Shown here: positions 31,981 to 41,107 of the stretch, in pieces
Position numbering within the stretch: position 1 is the first letter of the stretch
Layout: each line of letters starts with the position of its first letter
Assembly: GCF_019800005.1 (NCBI RefSeq)
Contig: NZ_JABGCL010000012.1
Location: 1 to 64,000, forward strand
Direction: 5' to 3'
Source: Geminicoccus harenae
GTDB taxonomy: Bacteria; Pseudomonadota; Alphaproteobacteria; Geminicoccales; Geminicoccaceae
Length of the DNA: 64,000 nt
The notes under the pieces: generated by a model
Seen by the model: only the letters and a program-made list of their open reading frames with translations
The model's database searches: none
Told to the model about the DNA's origin: nothing
Made by a program: the position numbers and the translations under genes

Positions 31981-33933
31981 ATGACGGAGCGGCTGCCGGC
32001 GCTGGCGGGCCTGCTCTGCGCCCTGCTCCTGGCGTCTGTGCAGGTGCTGGATCCCTCGGTCTGGCGGGTCCGGGCGCTCGACCTGCTCCAGTTCGTCATG
32101 AGCCCGCTCGAAGCAGCCGCAGGCCGCCCGGAGCCGGCCTTCGCCGTCACCGTGGTCGATATCGACCGGGACTCCCTGGAGGCGATCGGCCCCTGGCCCT
32201 GGCCGCGCGCCACGATGGCCGAGCTGGTGGCAGCGGTGGCCGAGGCGGGGCCGGCGGCGATCGGGATCGACATCCTGTTCGCCGAGCCGGACCGGCGCTC
32301 GCCCGCGGCCCTGGCCCGTGAGCTGGCGGCGGCTGCACCGCACCCGGAACTGGCCGAGCTCGCCCGGCGGCTGCCGGATGGCGACCTCCTGCTGGCGGAT
32401 GCGGTGGCGTCGGCGGCGACTGTGCTGGGCTTCGTGCTCGACCCGGACGGCACGCCCGACCTGCCCGGCCCGCCCTTCCTGGTGGCCGGCCGCCCGGATC
32501 TGCGCGGCCTGTGGCGAAGTGACGGCGGAACCGGGCCGGCACCGGCCCTGGCGGCGGCCGCGTTGGGACTCGGCGCCCTGTCCCTGCCGGGCGATCCGGA
32601 CGGAAGGGTGCGCCGCGTGCCGCTCCTGGTGGCGGCCGGGCCGGCGGTGCTGCCGGGACTCGCCCTGGAGACGCTGCGCCTGGCCTATGGCTCGGCCGGG
32701 TACCGGCTCCTGGCTCCGCCGGATGGCTCGCTCCACCTGGAGGTGGGAGGGCGCGAGCTGCCGCTGCCCGCCGACGGCTTCCTCCCCCTCGGGCCGAAGG
32801 CCCTGCCCGAGCCACGCTGGCTGCCCGCCCGGGCCGTGCTCGGCGGGGAGACGGACGGGCTGCAGGGCGGCATCGTGCTGATCGGCAGCTCCGCGCCCGA
32901 ATCGGGCGGCCTACGGACCACCGCGTTCGCACCGCTCAGCCCCTCGGTCGGCATCCATGCCGACGCGATCGGGCAGCTCATGCGCGGCCGCGTGCTGCTG
33001 GACGTGCCGCTCGCCCGCTGGCTGGAGCCGGCAGCCGGGCTGATCCTGGCCGGGCTCGTGATCCTGGCGGCGCTGCGGTTGGGGCCGATCGCGGGCCTGG
33101 TCCTGCTCACGGGCCTGGGTCTCGCCTGGCTGGGCCTGGCCGGCGCCATGCTGCACTGGGCGGACCGGCTGCTCGACCCGGCGGGGCCGGTGCTGGTGGC
33201 GGCCGCGGCCTTCGCCGTCACCACGGTGGGTGCACTCTCCCTGACCCGCCGGCGCGAGCTCCACTTACGCGAAAGCTTCGGCCGCCGCCTTCATCCGGCG
33301 GTGGTCGAGCGCTTGGCGCGCAGCCCTGAGCGGCTGAAGCTCGCGGGCGAGCGGCGCGAGGTGACGGTGCTGGCGACCGACCTCGAGGACTTCACCGCAC
33401 TGACCCGCCGCCTGGCGCCGGCGGAGCTGATCGCACTGCTCGACCGCTACCTGGAGGGCATCGGCCGGATCGTGGTCGACCATGGCGGCATGATCGACAA
33501 GCTGGTAGGCGACGCGGTCCATGCGATCTTCAACGCGCCGTTGGACCTGCCGGGCCATCCCGAGCGGGCGCTGGCGGCGGCCTCCGCCATCCTGGCCTGG
33601 ACCGAGCGCTTCCGGGCCGAGCCGGCGGTGCTGGCGGTGGGCTTCGGCCGGACCCGGATCGGCCTGGAAAGCGGCATCGTGGTGGTGGGCGATGTCGGGC
33701 TCGGCACGCGGCTGGACTACACCGCCTATGGCGAGGCCATGAACCTGGCGGTCCGCCTCGAGGGCCAGAACAAGCTGCTCGGCACCTCGATCCTGGTGGG
33801 GCCGGCGGCCGCGGCGGTCCTGGGGCCGGGCCGGCTGCGGCCGCTGGGTGCCCATCCCGTCCGGGGCATCGAGCGGCCGCTCCTGCTGTTCACCCCAGCC
33901 GAGGCCGGGGTGCCTGATCAGACCGCGGTGTAG
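31981..33933 (+). CDS. CHASE2-domain class III adenylate cyclase
   Basis: A 650-residue membrane-bound cyclase. The first helix is at 8-24. The CHASE2 periplasmic sensor covers about 25-345 ([51 protein letters not shown]). Three membrane helices follow (350-420), then the cyclase domain at 455-640. Metal acids are Asp467 ([12 protein letters not shown]) and Asp511 ([12 protein letters not shown]). [19 protein letters not shown] keeps Asn and Arg, so it should be active, making cAMP. The FecR gene upstream is its likely partner. The C-terminus overlaps the convergent SDR gene by 16 bp. Confidence 0.88.
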   Translation: MTERLPALAGLLCALLLASVQVLDPSVWRVRALDLLQFVMSPLEAAAGRPEPAFAVTVVDIDRDSLEAIGPWPWPRATMAELVAAVAEAGPAAIGIDILFAEPDRRSPAALARELAAAAPHPELAELARRLPDGDLLLADAVASAATVLGFVLDPDGTPDLPGPPFLVAGRPDLRGLWRSDGGTGPAPALAAAALGLGALSLPGDPDGRVRRVPLLVAAGPAVLPGLALETLRLAYGSAGYRLLAPPDGSLHLEVGGRELPLPADGFLPLGPKALPEPRWLPARAVLGGETDGLQGGIVLIGSSAPESGGLRTTAFAPLSPSVGIHADAIGQLMRGRVLLDVPLARWLEPAAGLILAGLVILAALRLGPIAGLVLLTGLGLAWLGLAGAMLHWADRLLDPAGPVLVAAAAFAVTTVGALSLTRRRELHLRESFGRRLHPAVVERLARSPERLKLAGERREVTVLATDLEDFTALTRRLAPAELIALLDRYLEGIGRIVVDHGGMIDKLVGDAVHAIFNAPLDLPGHPERALAAASAILAWTERFRAEPAVLAVGFGRTRIGLESGIVVVGDVGLGTRLDYTAYGEAMNLAVRLEGQNKLLGTSILVGPAAAAVLGPGRLRPLGAHPVRGIERPLLLFTPAEAGVPDQTAV

Positions 33934-34688
33934 CCGCCATCGATCATGATGTCGTCGCCGGTGATCAGGTCCGAGGCCGGGGAGGCCAGGAACAGGATCA
34001 GGTCGGCGACCTCGATCGGCTGGCCCACCCGGCCGAGCGGCACCTTGGCGACGAACGGGTCGTAGCGCGCCGGATCGCCCCAGTAGGCCTGGCCCAGCGG
34101 GGTCATGATCACGGTCGGGCAGATCGTGTTGACCTGGATGTTGTGCGGCGAGAGCTCGGCCACCATTACCTTGGTCATCGCGTTGAGCCCGCCCTTGGAC
34201 GCGGAATAGGTAGCGTGGCCCAAGAGGCCAATCATCGCCGCCTGCGAGCTGATGTTGATGATCTTGCCGCGCCGTTGCGCGATCATGCCGGGGGCCAGCA
34301 ACTGGGTGAGCAGCAGCGGGGCGCGCAGGTTGATGGCGATCACCCGGTCGAAGCTCTCCATGCTCGCTTCCAGGATCGGCTCGCCGCAGCCGACCCCGGC
34401 ATTGTTGACCAGGATGTCCATGGTGCCCCAGGCATCCAGGGCCTCCTGCGCGGCACGCCGGCCCTCCTCGACCGAGCCCAGGTCCGCCTGGATCACGAGG
34501 CAGCGCCGGCCCTTGGCCTCGACATCGGCCTTGATCTCCGCGAGCCCGCCCGCGTCACGGGCGACCGCGACGATGTCGGCACCGGCATCGGCCAGCACCC
34601 GGCAGGCCTCGGCACCGATGCCCTTGGATGCGCCCGTCACGAACGCCTTCTGCCCGGTGACGGAAAAACGGTTCACGAAATCAGCCAT
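33918..34688 (-). CDS. Short-chain dehydrogenase/reductase (gluconate 5-dehydrogenase-like)
   Basis: A 256-residue classical [23 protein letters not shown] is the nucleotide loop, [10 protein letters not shown] follows, Ser is in [10 protein letters not shown], and [15 protein letters not shown] holds Tyr and Lys. [18 protein letters not shown] and [13 protein letters not shown] close the fold. Similar enzymes oxidise gluconate or other polyols. The ATG at 34688 has AGGGAGGG upstream. Tail-to-tail overlap of 16 bp with the cyclase gene. It is not a paralogue copied from the SDR at 27.9 kb; the two differ throughout. Confidence 0.85.
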   Translation of the reverse strand: MADFVNRFSVTGQKAFVTGASKGIGAEACRVLADAGADIVAVARDAGGLAEIKADVEAKGRRCLVIQADLGSVEEGRRAAQEALDAWGTMDILVNNAGVGCGEPILEASMESFDRVIAINLRAPLLLTQLLAPGMIAQRRGKIINISSQAAMIGLLGHATYSASKGGLNAMTKVMVAELSPHNIQVNTICPTVIMTPLGQAYWGDPARYDPFVAKVPLGRVGQPIEVADLILFLASPASDLITGDDIMIDGGYTAV

Positions 34689-34790
34689 GCTCAACCCTCC
34701 CTGTCGACGCCGCCAGGACCTTTGGCCCCGGCGGCGCGGAAGGTGGGCAGGTGCCGCCAGCCGCGTCAAGCGCGGCCGCCGGACGACGAG

Positions 34791-35777
34791 TCAGCCTCGT
34801 GCGACCGTATCCGCCATGACCGCACCACGGCTGCCCATCGGCTGCTCGCGGCCACTGGTCGAATCCCGTTCGGTCTGGTGCTCCAGCTCGGCATTGAGCT
34901 GGCCGCCCACCAGCACCACCGTTGCCGAGAGCCAGATCCAGGTGAGGAAGCCGATCACCGCGCCCAGCGAGCCATAGGTGGCGTCGTAATTGCCGAACCT
35001 GCTCACGTACCAGGAGAACAGCATCGAACCGATCACCCAGACGACGGCGGCCAGGATGCTGCCGGGCGTTACCCAGCGCCACTGGGCCTTCTGCCGGCTG
35101 GGGCCGTAGCGGTAGAGGGCGGCCAGCAGCACGATGATCATCAGGATCAGGATCGGCCAGCGCGCCAGCCGGATCAGGAGGTCGCCCACCTGACCCAGGC
35201 CCACGAAGTTCAGGACGATGGGCAGGATCACGACGGCGGCGAGCGTCACCATCACGAACACGAGCGAGCACAGGGTGAACAGCAAGGTGACGATCGTGCG
35301 CCAGATGAAGCCGCGCTTCTCCTTCTCCTCGTAGACGACGTTCAGGGCGTCGAACATCGCCTTGGTGCCCTGGTTCGAGGTCCAGAGTGCCGTGAGGATA
35401 CCGATCACCGCGCCGAAGCTCAGCGCGCTGCTCTGCGCCGACGCCAGGCTCTGGAGCTGCTGGTTCAGGAGCTCCATCCCGCCACCCGGGATGATCCCTT
35501 CCAGCATCGAGATCTGGTCGGTGACGGTGGCCGGGTCGGCGAACAGGCCATAGATCGAGATCGCCGCCGCCAGGCCGGGAAAGATCGACAGGATCACGAA
35601 GAAGGTGACGGCGGCGGCTTCGGTGGTCAGCCGGTCCTCGCTCGCCTGGCTGACGACGCGCTTGAGAGTCTGCCACCAGCCGCGCGCCGGGATCTCCGTC
35701 GGCTTGCTGGCATGCCGGCCGTCGGGGTGCTGGCTGGCTTGCGTGTCGTTGGTCTCGCCCCGGGCGCTCGTGGACAT
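34791..35777 (-). CDS. YihY/virulence factor BrkB family membrane protein
   Basis: A 328-residue inner-membrane protein with six helices. The family blocks are seen: DRLTTEAAAVTFFVILSIFP, ALWTSNQGTKAMFDALNVVY, KRGFIWRTIVTLLFTL, and YGSLGAVIGFLTWIWLSATV ending VVLVGGQLNAELEHQT. The N-terminal 45 residues are polar and poorly conserved. Function of the family (once called RNase BN in error) is unknown; membrane transport or stress resistance is suspected. ATG at 35777 chosen as nearest to the family's start; upstream open frame is unsupported. Confidence 0.85.
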   Translation of the reverse strand: MSTSARGETNDTQASQHPDGRHASKPTEIPARGWWQTLKRVVSQASEDRLTTEAAAVTFFVILSIFPGLAAAISIYGLFADPATVTDQISMLEGIIPGGGMELLNQQLQSLASAQSSALSFGAVIGILTALWTSNQGTKAMFDALNVVYEEKEKRGFIWRTIVTLLFTLCSLVFVMVTLAAVVILPIVLNFVGLGQVGDLLIRLARWPILILMIIVLLAALYRYGPSRQKAQWRWVTPGSILAAVVWVIGSMLFSWYVSRFGNYDATYGSLGAVIGFLTWIWLSATVVLVGGQLNAELEHQTERDSTSGREQPMGSRGAVMADTVARG

Positions 35778-35898
35778 GGTCGGCCGCACTCGTCTGGTTC
35801 CGGACAGGGTCGGACGGCCGGTTCCGCCAGTGGCGGCCCGCCCGACCGATCTAGAACAGGCGAAGACGGCTCCGGTTCTGCCCGCCCGGTGCTGCCGA

Positions 35899-36831
35899 TC
35901 AGCTCCCGGCCATCGCCCGGGCGAGCTGCCGGGCGTTCCAGGCGAACATCCGCTCGTAGGTGGGCGCATCGCCATCCGGCCCGGAGAGCGCGTCGGAATA
36001 AAGGGCGCCGCCGATGACGGCACCGGTCTCCTGCGCGATCTGCCCGATCATCTTCGTGTTGGCGCTGCTCTCCATGAACACCGCGCTGATGCCCTCCTGC
36101 CGGATCTGGTCGATGATCCTGGCGACGTCGAAGGCGGAAGGCTCGGCCTCGGTCGAGCGGCCGACCGGGGCGATGAAGGTGATGCCGTAGGCGTCGCCGA
36201 AATAGCCGAACGCGTCATGCGCGGTGACCACCTTGCGCCGCTCGGCCGGAATAGCGGCGATCTCGGCCCGCACCCCCGCGTCCAGCTCCTGCAGCCTCGA
36301 GGCATAGGCCTCCGCGGCGCGCCGGTAGTCCTCGGCATGGGCGGGATCGGCCTTCGCCAGTGCCTGGCCGATGTTGCGGGCATAGATCACGCCGTTGGCC
36401 AGGTCCTGCCAGGCATGGGGATCGTGATGGCCGTGATGGTGCCCGTCATGGGCATGGTCATGCTCCTCCGCCTCGTCCAGGCTGCGCAGCCGGGCCCCAT
36501 CGGACGCGACGACGGTCCTGCCGGCAAAGCCCGAGGCCTCCACCAGGCGTGGCAGCCAGCTCTCGAAGCCCAGCCCGTTCACCACCAGGACCCGGGCGCT
36601 CGCCAGCTTCTCCGCATCGGCCGGCGTGGGCTCGAACATGTGCGCGTCACCGTCCGGCCCCACCAGGGTCGCGAGCTCGACATGCGCACCGCCGATCTGG
36701 CGCACCATGTCGCCGAGGATCGAGAAGCTCGCCACCACCTTCAGGGGCGCATCGGCGGCCCGTCCGGGCAGAGCCGCGCCGGCAAGGGCGAGGGAGCTCA
36801 GGAGCAGCAGGGTCGTACGACGCACGAGCAT
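35899..36831 (-). CDS. znuA: Zinc ABC transporter, periplasmic binding protein
   Basis: A 310-residue exported metal-binding protein. Signal peptide 1-26 (LLLLSSLALAGAALPGRAA). Cluster A-I metal-site elements: PLKVVASFSILGDMVRQIGG, DAHMFEPTPAD (His), a His/Asp/Glu-rich loop EEHDHAHDGHHHGHHDPH (123-140), typical of zinc-specific ZnuA, then HDPHAWQD, VVTAHDAFGYFGD and AVFMESSANTKM. It delivers Zn(II) to ZnuB. Last gene of the znu set on this strand, 25 bp after znuB. AAGGAAGA precedes the ATG. Confidence 0.93.
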   Translation of the reverse strand: MLVRRTTLLLLSSLALAGAALPGRAADAPLKVVASFSILGDMVRQIGGAHVELATLVGPDGDAHMFEPTPADAEKLASARVLVVNGLGFESWLPRLVEASGFAGRTVVASDGARLRSLDEAEEHDHAHDGHHHGHHDPHAWQDLANGVIYARNIGQALAKADPAHAEDYRRAAEAYASRLQELDAGVRAEIAAIPAERRKVVTAHDAFGYFGDAYGITFIAPVGRSTEAEPSAFDVARIIDQIRQEGISAVFMESSANTKMIGQIAQETGAVIGGALYSDALSGPDGDAPTYERMFAWNARQLARAMAGS

Positions 36832-36856
36832 CGGTCGTCTTCCTTGGCTGGCAGGG

Positions 36857-37723
36857 TCAGTGCTGGAGATGGCGGAGCCGCAGCGCCGAGGCCAAAAGGC
36901 TGCCATGGCGGCCGAGCAGGACCGAGGCGCCGTAGATGGCGCCGGCTGCCAGGATGATCGCCGGCGAGGCCGGCAGGCTGTGGTGGTAGGAGAAGAGAAG
37001 CCCGGTGACGCAGGCGGCAAAGCCCAGAAGGCTCGCGACCGCCATCTGCCCAGCCACGTTCTCCGACCAGAAGCGGGCGGAAGCAGCCGGCAGCATCATG
37101 ATGCCCACGACCATCAGCGTGCCCAGCGCATGGAAGCCGCCCACCAGGTTCAGCACGACCAGGGCCAGGAACAGCATGTGCACGAGCATGCCGTGGCCGC
37201 CCACCGCGCGCAGGAAGCCCGGGTCCAGGCATTCCACGATCAGGGCGCGATGGAGGACCGCCAGCGTCAGCATGGTCACCGAGGCGATGGCGGCGATCAG
37301 GACCAGCGCGGCATTGTCCAGCGCCAGGACCGTGCCGAACAGGACGTGGAGCAGGTCGACGCTGGAGCCGCGCATCGAGACGAGCAGCACGCCCAGGCCC
37401 AGCGAGACCAGGTAGAAGGCCGCGAAGCTCGCATCCTCGCGCAATGGGGTGAGCCGCGACACCAGGCCAGCCAGCAGGGCCACGGTCAGGCCGGTGACGA
37501 CACCGCCGATCGTCATGGCGACGACCGACAGGCCGGCGACGAGAAAGCCGATCGCGGCGCCGGGCAGGATGGCGTGGGCCATGGCATCGCCCACCAGGCT
37601 CATCCGGCGCAGGACCAGGAGCACGCCCAAGGGGCAGGCACCCAGCGACAAGGCCAGGCAGCCCACCAGGGCTCGGCGCATGAAGCCGTAGTCGAGGAAC
37701 GGCCCGGCCAGCAGGTCCAGCAT
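36857..37723 (-). CDS. znuB: Zinc ABC transporter permease
   Basis: A 288-residue ABC-3 family permease, eight or nine hydrophobic helices. RRALVGCLALSLGACPLGVL and LVLRRMSLVGDAMAHAILPG form the ATPase-contact region; VLFGTVLALDNAALVL and ALGTLMVVGIMMLPAASARF are family blocks. The start overlaps the znuC stop (GTGATG at 37721-37726), so translation is coupled; the GTG at 37726 would add one residue. Confidence 0.93.
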   Translation of the reverse strand: MLDLLAGPFLDYGFMRRALVGCLALSLGACPLGVLLVLRRMSLVGDAMAHAILPGAAIGFLVAGLSVVAMTIGGVVTGLTVALLAGLVSRLTPLREDASFAAFYLVSLGLGVLLVSMRGSSVDLLHVLFGTVLALDNAALVLIAAIASVTMLTLAVLHRALIVECLDPGFLRAVGGHGMLVHMLFLALVVLNLVGGFHALGTLMVVGIMMLPAASARFWSENVAGQMAVASLLGFAACVTGLLFSYHHSLPASPAIILAAGAIYGASVLLGRHGSLLASALRLRHLQH

Positions 37724-38475
37724 CACGCGGCCTGCGCGCAGGGTGGTGCCGCTTCGTCCCAGGCCTCGCTCATCCGGCGTGCCGCCAGGAGGTTGGCCGG
37801 GCTCAGCACGGCAGCGGTGGCACCCCAGGCCACCGGCTCGCGGGCGATCAGCAGCGCCTCGGGGAAATGGGCGCGCACGAGTTCCAGGTCGTGCAGGACC
37901 GCGACGATGGTGCGGCCCTCGCCGTGCCAGCGCGCGATCAGGGCCAGCAGGTCCCGGGTGGTGCGCGCGTCCACCGCGGCAAACGGCTCGTCCAGAAGGA
38001 GGAGCCGGGCGTCCTGCAGGAGCATCCGGGCGAACAGGGCGCGCTGGAGCTGGCCGCCGGACAGGGTGCCGATCACCCGCCGCTCGAAGCCGGCGAGCCC
38101 CACCGCGGCGATCGCCTCGCGCGCCTGCTCGACATGGCTGCCGGCCAGCCGGCCGAACATGCCGACCCGCCGCCAGGCGCCCAGCGCCACCAGGTCCAGC
38201 ACGTTGATCGGGAAGCTGCGGTCCAGTTCGGCGAGCTGCGGCAGGTAGGCGATGTCCTGGCGGTCGATGCCGTCCAGCTCCAGCCGGCCGGCATGGGGGC
38301 GCATGGCGCCCATGATCGCCTTGAGCAGGGTCGACTTGCCGGCACCGTTGGGGCCGACCAGGGCGGTCAGCGAGCCGGGCGCGAAGCGGCCCGACAGATG
38401 GTGCACGGCCGGGTGGCGCCGATAGGTGAGGGTCAGGTCGTGCAGCCGCACGGCCGGTCCGGCGGCGCTCACCAT
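37723..38475 (-). CDS. znuC: Zinc ABC transporter ATPase
   Basis: A 250-residue ABC ATPase of the metal-uptake group. Walker A is VGPNGAGKSTLLKAI, Q-loop IAYLPQLAELDRSFPINVLD, signature LSGGQLQRALFARM, Walker B LLLLDEPFAAVD and switch His in VAVLHDLELV. The ATG at 38475 begins MVSAAGPAVRLHDLTLTYRR, matching ZnuC starts, while the longer upstream frame is not conserved. It is preceded by a small membrane-protein frame whose stop lies in its first codons. Confidence 0.93.
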   Translation of the reverse strand: MVSAAGPAVRLHDLTLTYRRHPAVHHLSGRFAPGSLTALVGPNGAGKSTLLKAIMGAMRPHAGRLELDGIDRQDIAYLPQLAELDRSFPINVLDLVALGAWRRVGMFGRLAGSHVEQAREAIAAVGLAGFERRVIGTLSGGQLQRALFARMLLQDARLLLLDEPFAAVDARTTRDLLALIARWHGEGRTIVAVLHDLELVRAHFPEALLIAREPVAWGATAAVLSPANLLAARRMSEAWDEAAPPCAQAA

Positions 38476-38597
38476 TGGTCGGTGGCCCAGCCGACCAGGA
38501 CCCACAGGGCCGCCACCACCAGCGCCACCGGGATCAGCCGGTCGAGTGCCGAGCTCTGCAGCCAGGATCGGTGCGGCAGATGACGAAAGGGCGGCAA
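38469..38597 (-). CDS. Small single-helix membrane protein at the head of the znu operon
   Basis: A 42-residue frame starting at TTG (38597), 7 bp after GGAGAA on the minus strand. It reads PPFRHLPHRSWLQSSALDRL, then the hydrophobic helix IPVALVVAALWVLVGWATDQ and W. The stop TGA (38471-38469) lies inside the first codons of znuC, the overlap seen in coupled genes. It sits between the Zur-like operator and znuC. I do not recognise a family. The helix with flanking charges looks real, but the TTG start is unproven. Confidence 0.45.
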   Translation of the reverse strand: MPPFRHLPHRSWLQSSALDRLIPVALVVAALWVLVGWATDQW

Positions 38598-38648
38598 GCT
38601 TGGTTCTCCGGGCGGCGGCTACCGGCATCGGCCGGGTCGGAACTTTTT

Positions 38649-38660
38649 ATGTTATAACAT
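38649..38660. promoter_or_regulatory. Probable Zur operator upstream of the znu operon
   Basis: ATGTTATAACAT is a perfect 12-bp palindrome, close to the core of alphaproteobacterial Zur boxes (GTTATA-type dyads). It lies 52 bp before the small membrane frame and 92 bp before the APP1-type gene on the other strand, in the only AT-rich part of the gap. Zinc-loaded Zur would repress znuCBA, perhaps both sides. Confidence 0.7.
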
Positions 38661-38751
38661 CTCATTCGACAAGTCGTGTGCATGGCAGGGGGACCGCTCG
38701 CACCGTCAGATGTTGAACAGCAGGACCTGGCGCGGAGGAGGATGCGGAGGA

Positions 38752-40032
38752 ATGAGCCAGAAGGGCCTGCTGTCGACCTTGCGCCGCGGCACCTCCCGGA
38801 TGCTGCGGGTGCTCGGCCGGCCTGCGCGGCACGCCCAGGGCGAGCGTGGCGTCGTGCTCGAGCCCTATCGCGGCTATGGCTCCTGCAAGGAGATCTTCCT
38901 GATCGGCCGTGCGTTCTGGCAGTCGCCGCCGGAACGGGCCGCCAGGCGCAGCGAGCTGGGCGGGGATCTGCACGACATCCTGCGCCGGATCGTGCGGCGC
39001 GCCGTGCCGGATGCCACCGTGACCGCCAGCTTCGCCGGTACGCAACTGCAGACGCAGACCGACCGCGACGGCTACTTCCGGATCCATCTGCGCCCCGAGC
39101 GGCCCCCGCCGCGCCGGGACGAGTGGCACGAGGTCGAACTGCGCATGGACGAACCGCGCCCGGTGCGGGCCACCGGCCAGGTGTTCATCCCGCCCGAGCA
39201 GTGCCGCTACGTGGTGATCAGCGACATCGACGACACGGTGATGCACACCGGTGTCGCCAACAAGCTGAAGATGCTCTGGCGCCTGTTCGTCGAGGATGCC
39301 GGCCACCGGGTGGCCTTCCCGGGCGTGGCCGCCCTGTACCGGGCGTTCCACCGGGGCCGGGCCGGCAACGAGGGCAACCCGATGCTCTACGTGTCCCGGG
39401 CGCCCTGGGGCATCTACGACGTGCTTGAGGAGTTCTTCGACCGTAACCGTATTCCGATCGGGCCGATCCTGTTCCTGCGCGAGTGGGGGGTAAGCTGGAA
39501 GTCACCCCTGCCGCGCAAGGCCGAACACCACAAGCACGAGCTGATCAGCAACATGCTGGCCCTGTATGACGAGCTGCCGTTCATCCTGATTGGCGACAGC
39601 GGCCAGCACGACCCGGAAGTGTACCGGCAGATCGTGGCCGAGCATCCGGGCCGGGTGCTGGCCGTCTATATCCGCAATGTATCCTGCGACGAGCGGCGCA
39701 TCGCCGAGATCAACGGCCTGGCGGCGGCGATGGCGGAGGCCGGCAGCACCCTCCTGCTGGCCTCCGACAGCATGGCGTTCGCCCGGCACGCGGTGGAGCA
39801 CGGCCTGCTCCATGCCGATGCGCTGGCGGAGGTGGCGGCCGAGAGCGAGGCGGTGCAGGCACCGGCGCCGTCAGGGAGCCCGCGGCGGGTGCAGCATCGG
39901 AGCCCGCAGGCGACCGCGCGGGCGGTGGAGGAGGGCGAGCTCGAGCGGATCCTGGAGGAGACGGACGACCGAGGCGCACCCCCCGATGTCGTGGTCGAGC
40001 CGGATCGGCAGCAGGAGGCGCACCGTGGCTGA
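38752..40032 (+). CDS. APP1-type (DUF2183) phosphatase domain protein
   Basis: A 426-residue protein. Residues about 35-150 are a beta-rich N-terminal domain (EPYRGYGSCKEIFLIGRAFW, TDRDGYFRIHL). The HAD-like phosphatase core starts with YVVISDIDDTVMHTG (the DxDxT motif) and continues MLYVSRAPWGIYDVLEEFF, KHELISNMLALYDELPFILI and GDSGQHDPEVYRQI, as in yeast App1 phosphatidate phosphatase. The C-terminal 90 residues are low-complexity and acidic. No signal peptide. The gene overlaps the DUF3616 gene by 8 bp, so they are coupled. ATG at 38752 with GAGGAGG 10 bp upstream. Confidence 0.82.
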   Translation: MSQKGLLSTLRRGTSRMLRVLGRPARHAQGERGVVLEPYRGYGSCKEIFLIGRAFWQSPPERAARRSELGGDLHDILRRIVRRAVPDATVTASFAGTQLQTQTDRDGYFRIHLRPERPPPRRDEWHEVELRMDEPRPVRATGQVFIPPEQCRYVVISDIDDTVMHTGVANKLKMLWRLFVEDAGHRVAFPGVAALYRAFHRGRAGNEGNPMLYVSRAPWGIYDVLEEFFDRNRIPIGPILFLREWGVSWKSPLPRKAEHHKHELISNMLALYDELPFILIGDSGQHDPEVYRQIVAEHPGRVLAVYIRNVSCDERRIAEINGLAAAMAEAGSTLLLASDSMAFARHAVEHGLLHADALAEVAAESEAVQAPAPSGSPRRVQHRSPQATARAVEEGELERILEETDDRGAPPDVVVEPDRQQEAHRG

Positions 40033-41107
40033 GCTGCCCGCAGGTTCGCCATTTCGCCGGGTGAAGCTGGCACTCGGCGGCAAGCACACGGCCGGCCGTG
40101 CCGACAAGGCGCGCTCCGACCTGTCGGCGGTGGCCTTTGGCGGCGGCTATCTGTGGCTCGCCACCGACGAGGGGGCCAAGATCGAGCGGCTGCGCCGGAT
40201 CGACGAGCAGGAGTTCGGCGACCACCGCGTCTTCGATCTGACCCGGCTGCTGAAGCTGCCGGTGGGCGAGGCGGATCCCGAGATCGACATCGAGGGCCTG
40301 GCCGTGGACGACGGCCACCTCTGGATCGCCGGCTCGCACTCTTTCACCCGCGACAAGCCCGAGTTGGGCGAGAACGGCCAGGAGGAAGCGCTGGACGAAC
40401 TCGCCGATATCGACCGCAACCCCAACCGGCGGATCCTGGCCCGCATTCCCCTGGCCCTGCTCGAAGCGGTCGAGCAAGCCGGCGCGCCGGTATGCGCGGC
40501 CCGGCTGCGCGCCGGGCGCAAGCGCAGCGCCCTGCTCGACGTGCTGCGCGACGATCGTCATCTCGCTCCGTTCATGGCGGTTCCGGCCAAGGAGAACGGC
40601 TTCGACATCGAGGGCGTGGCCGTCGAGGGCGAGCGGGTCATGCTCGGGCTGCGCGGACCGGTCCTGCGCGGCTGGGCCATCATCCTGGAGATCCGGGTGA
40701 AGCCGCACGGTGACCGGCTGAAGCTCGGCAGGTTGGGCCCGGGCGGGCTGCGCTACCGCAAGCACTTCCTGGACCTGGACGGCTGCGGCATCCGCGAGCT
40801 GTGCCTGCTGGACGGCGACCTCCTGGTGCTGGCGGGCCCGACCATGGACCTGGACGGCCCCGTCCGGCTGCATCGCTGGACTCCGCCGGGCGGCGAGGCG
40901 GCCGAGACCATCACCGGGCGGGATGGCTGCCCGGTGCTGCTGGAACTGCCGGCCGGGCACGGCTGCGATCATGCCGAAGGGGCGGCGGTGCTGGAGGGAC
41001 CGGACGGGCCGCAACTGCTGGTGGTCTACGACTCGCCGGCCAAAGACCGCCTGTTCGGCACGCGCGGCGTGCAGGCCGACCTGATGCCCCTGCCCGGGTT
41101 TGGCTAG
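40025..41107 (+). CDS. DUF3616 protein
   Basis: A 360-residue protein of the DUF3616 family, probably a beta-propeller. Diagnostic segments are DLSAVAFGGGYLWLATDEG, EIDIEGLAVDDGHLWIAGSH, GFDIEGVAVEGERVMLGLRG, PVLRGWAIILEIRVK and HAEGAAVLEGPDGPQLLVVY. No catalytic residues can be named and there is no signal peptide. GTG start at 40025 lies inside the end of the APP1-type gene; its 3' end overlaps the convergent treZ by 4 bp. Role unknown; coupling points to a shared function with the phosphatase. Confidence 0.78.
   Translation: MAELPAGSPFRRVKLALGGKHTAGRADKARSDLSAVAFGGGYLWLATDEGAKIERLRRIDEQEFGDHRVFDLTRLLKLPVGEADPEIDIEGLAVDDGHLWIAGSHSFTRDKPELGENGQEEALDELADIDRNPNRRILARIPLALLEAVEQAGAPVCAARLRAGRKRSALLDVLRDDRHLAPFMAVPAKENGFDIEGVAVEGERVMLGLRGPVLRGWAIILEIRVKPHGDRLKLGRLGPGGLRYRKHFLDLDGCGIRELCLLDGDLLVLAGPTMDLDGPVRLHRWTPPGGEAAETITGRDGCPVLLELPAGHGCDHAEGAAVLEGPDGPQLLVVYDSPAKDRLFGTRGVQADLMPLPGFG

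Noticed and set aside
36626..38248. Plus-strand frame of 540 codons over the zinc transporter genes
   Set aside because: Antisense to znuA-znuB-znuC, all of which are clear on the minus strand.
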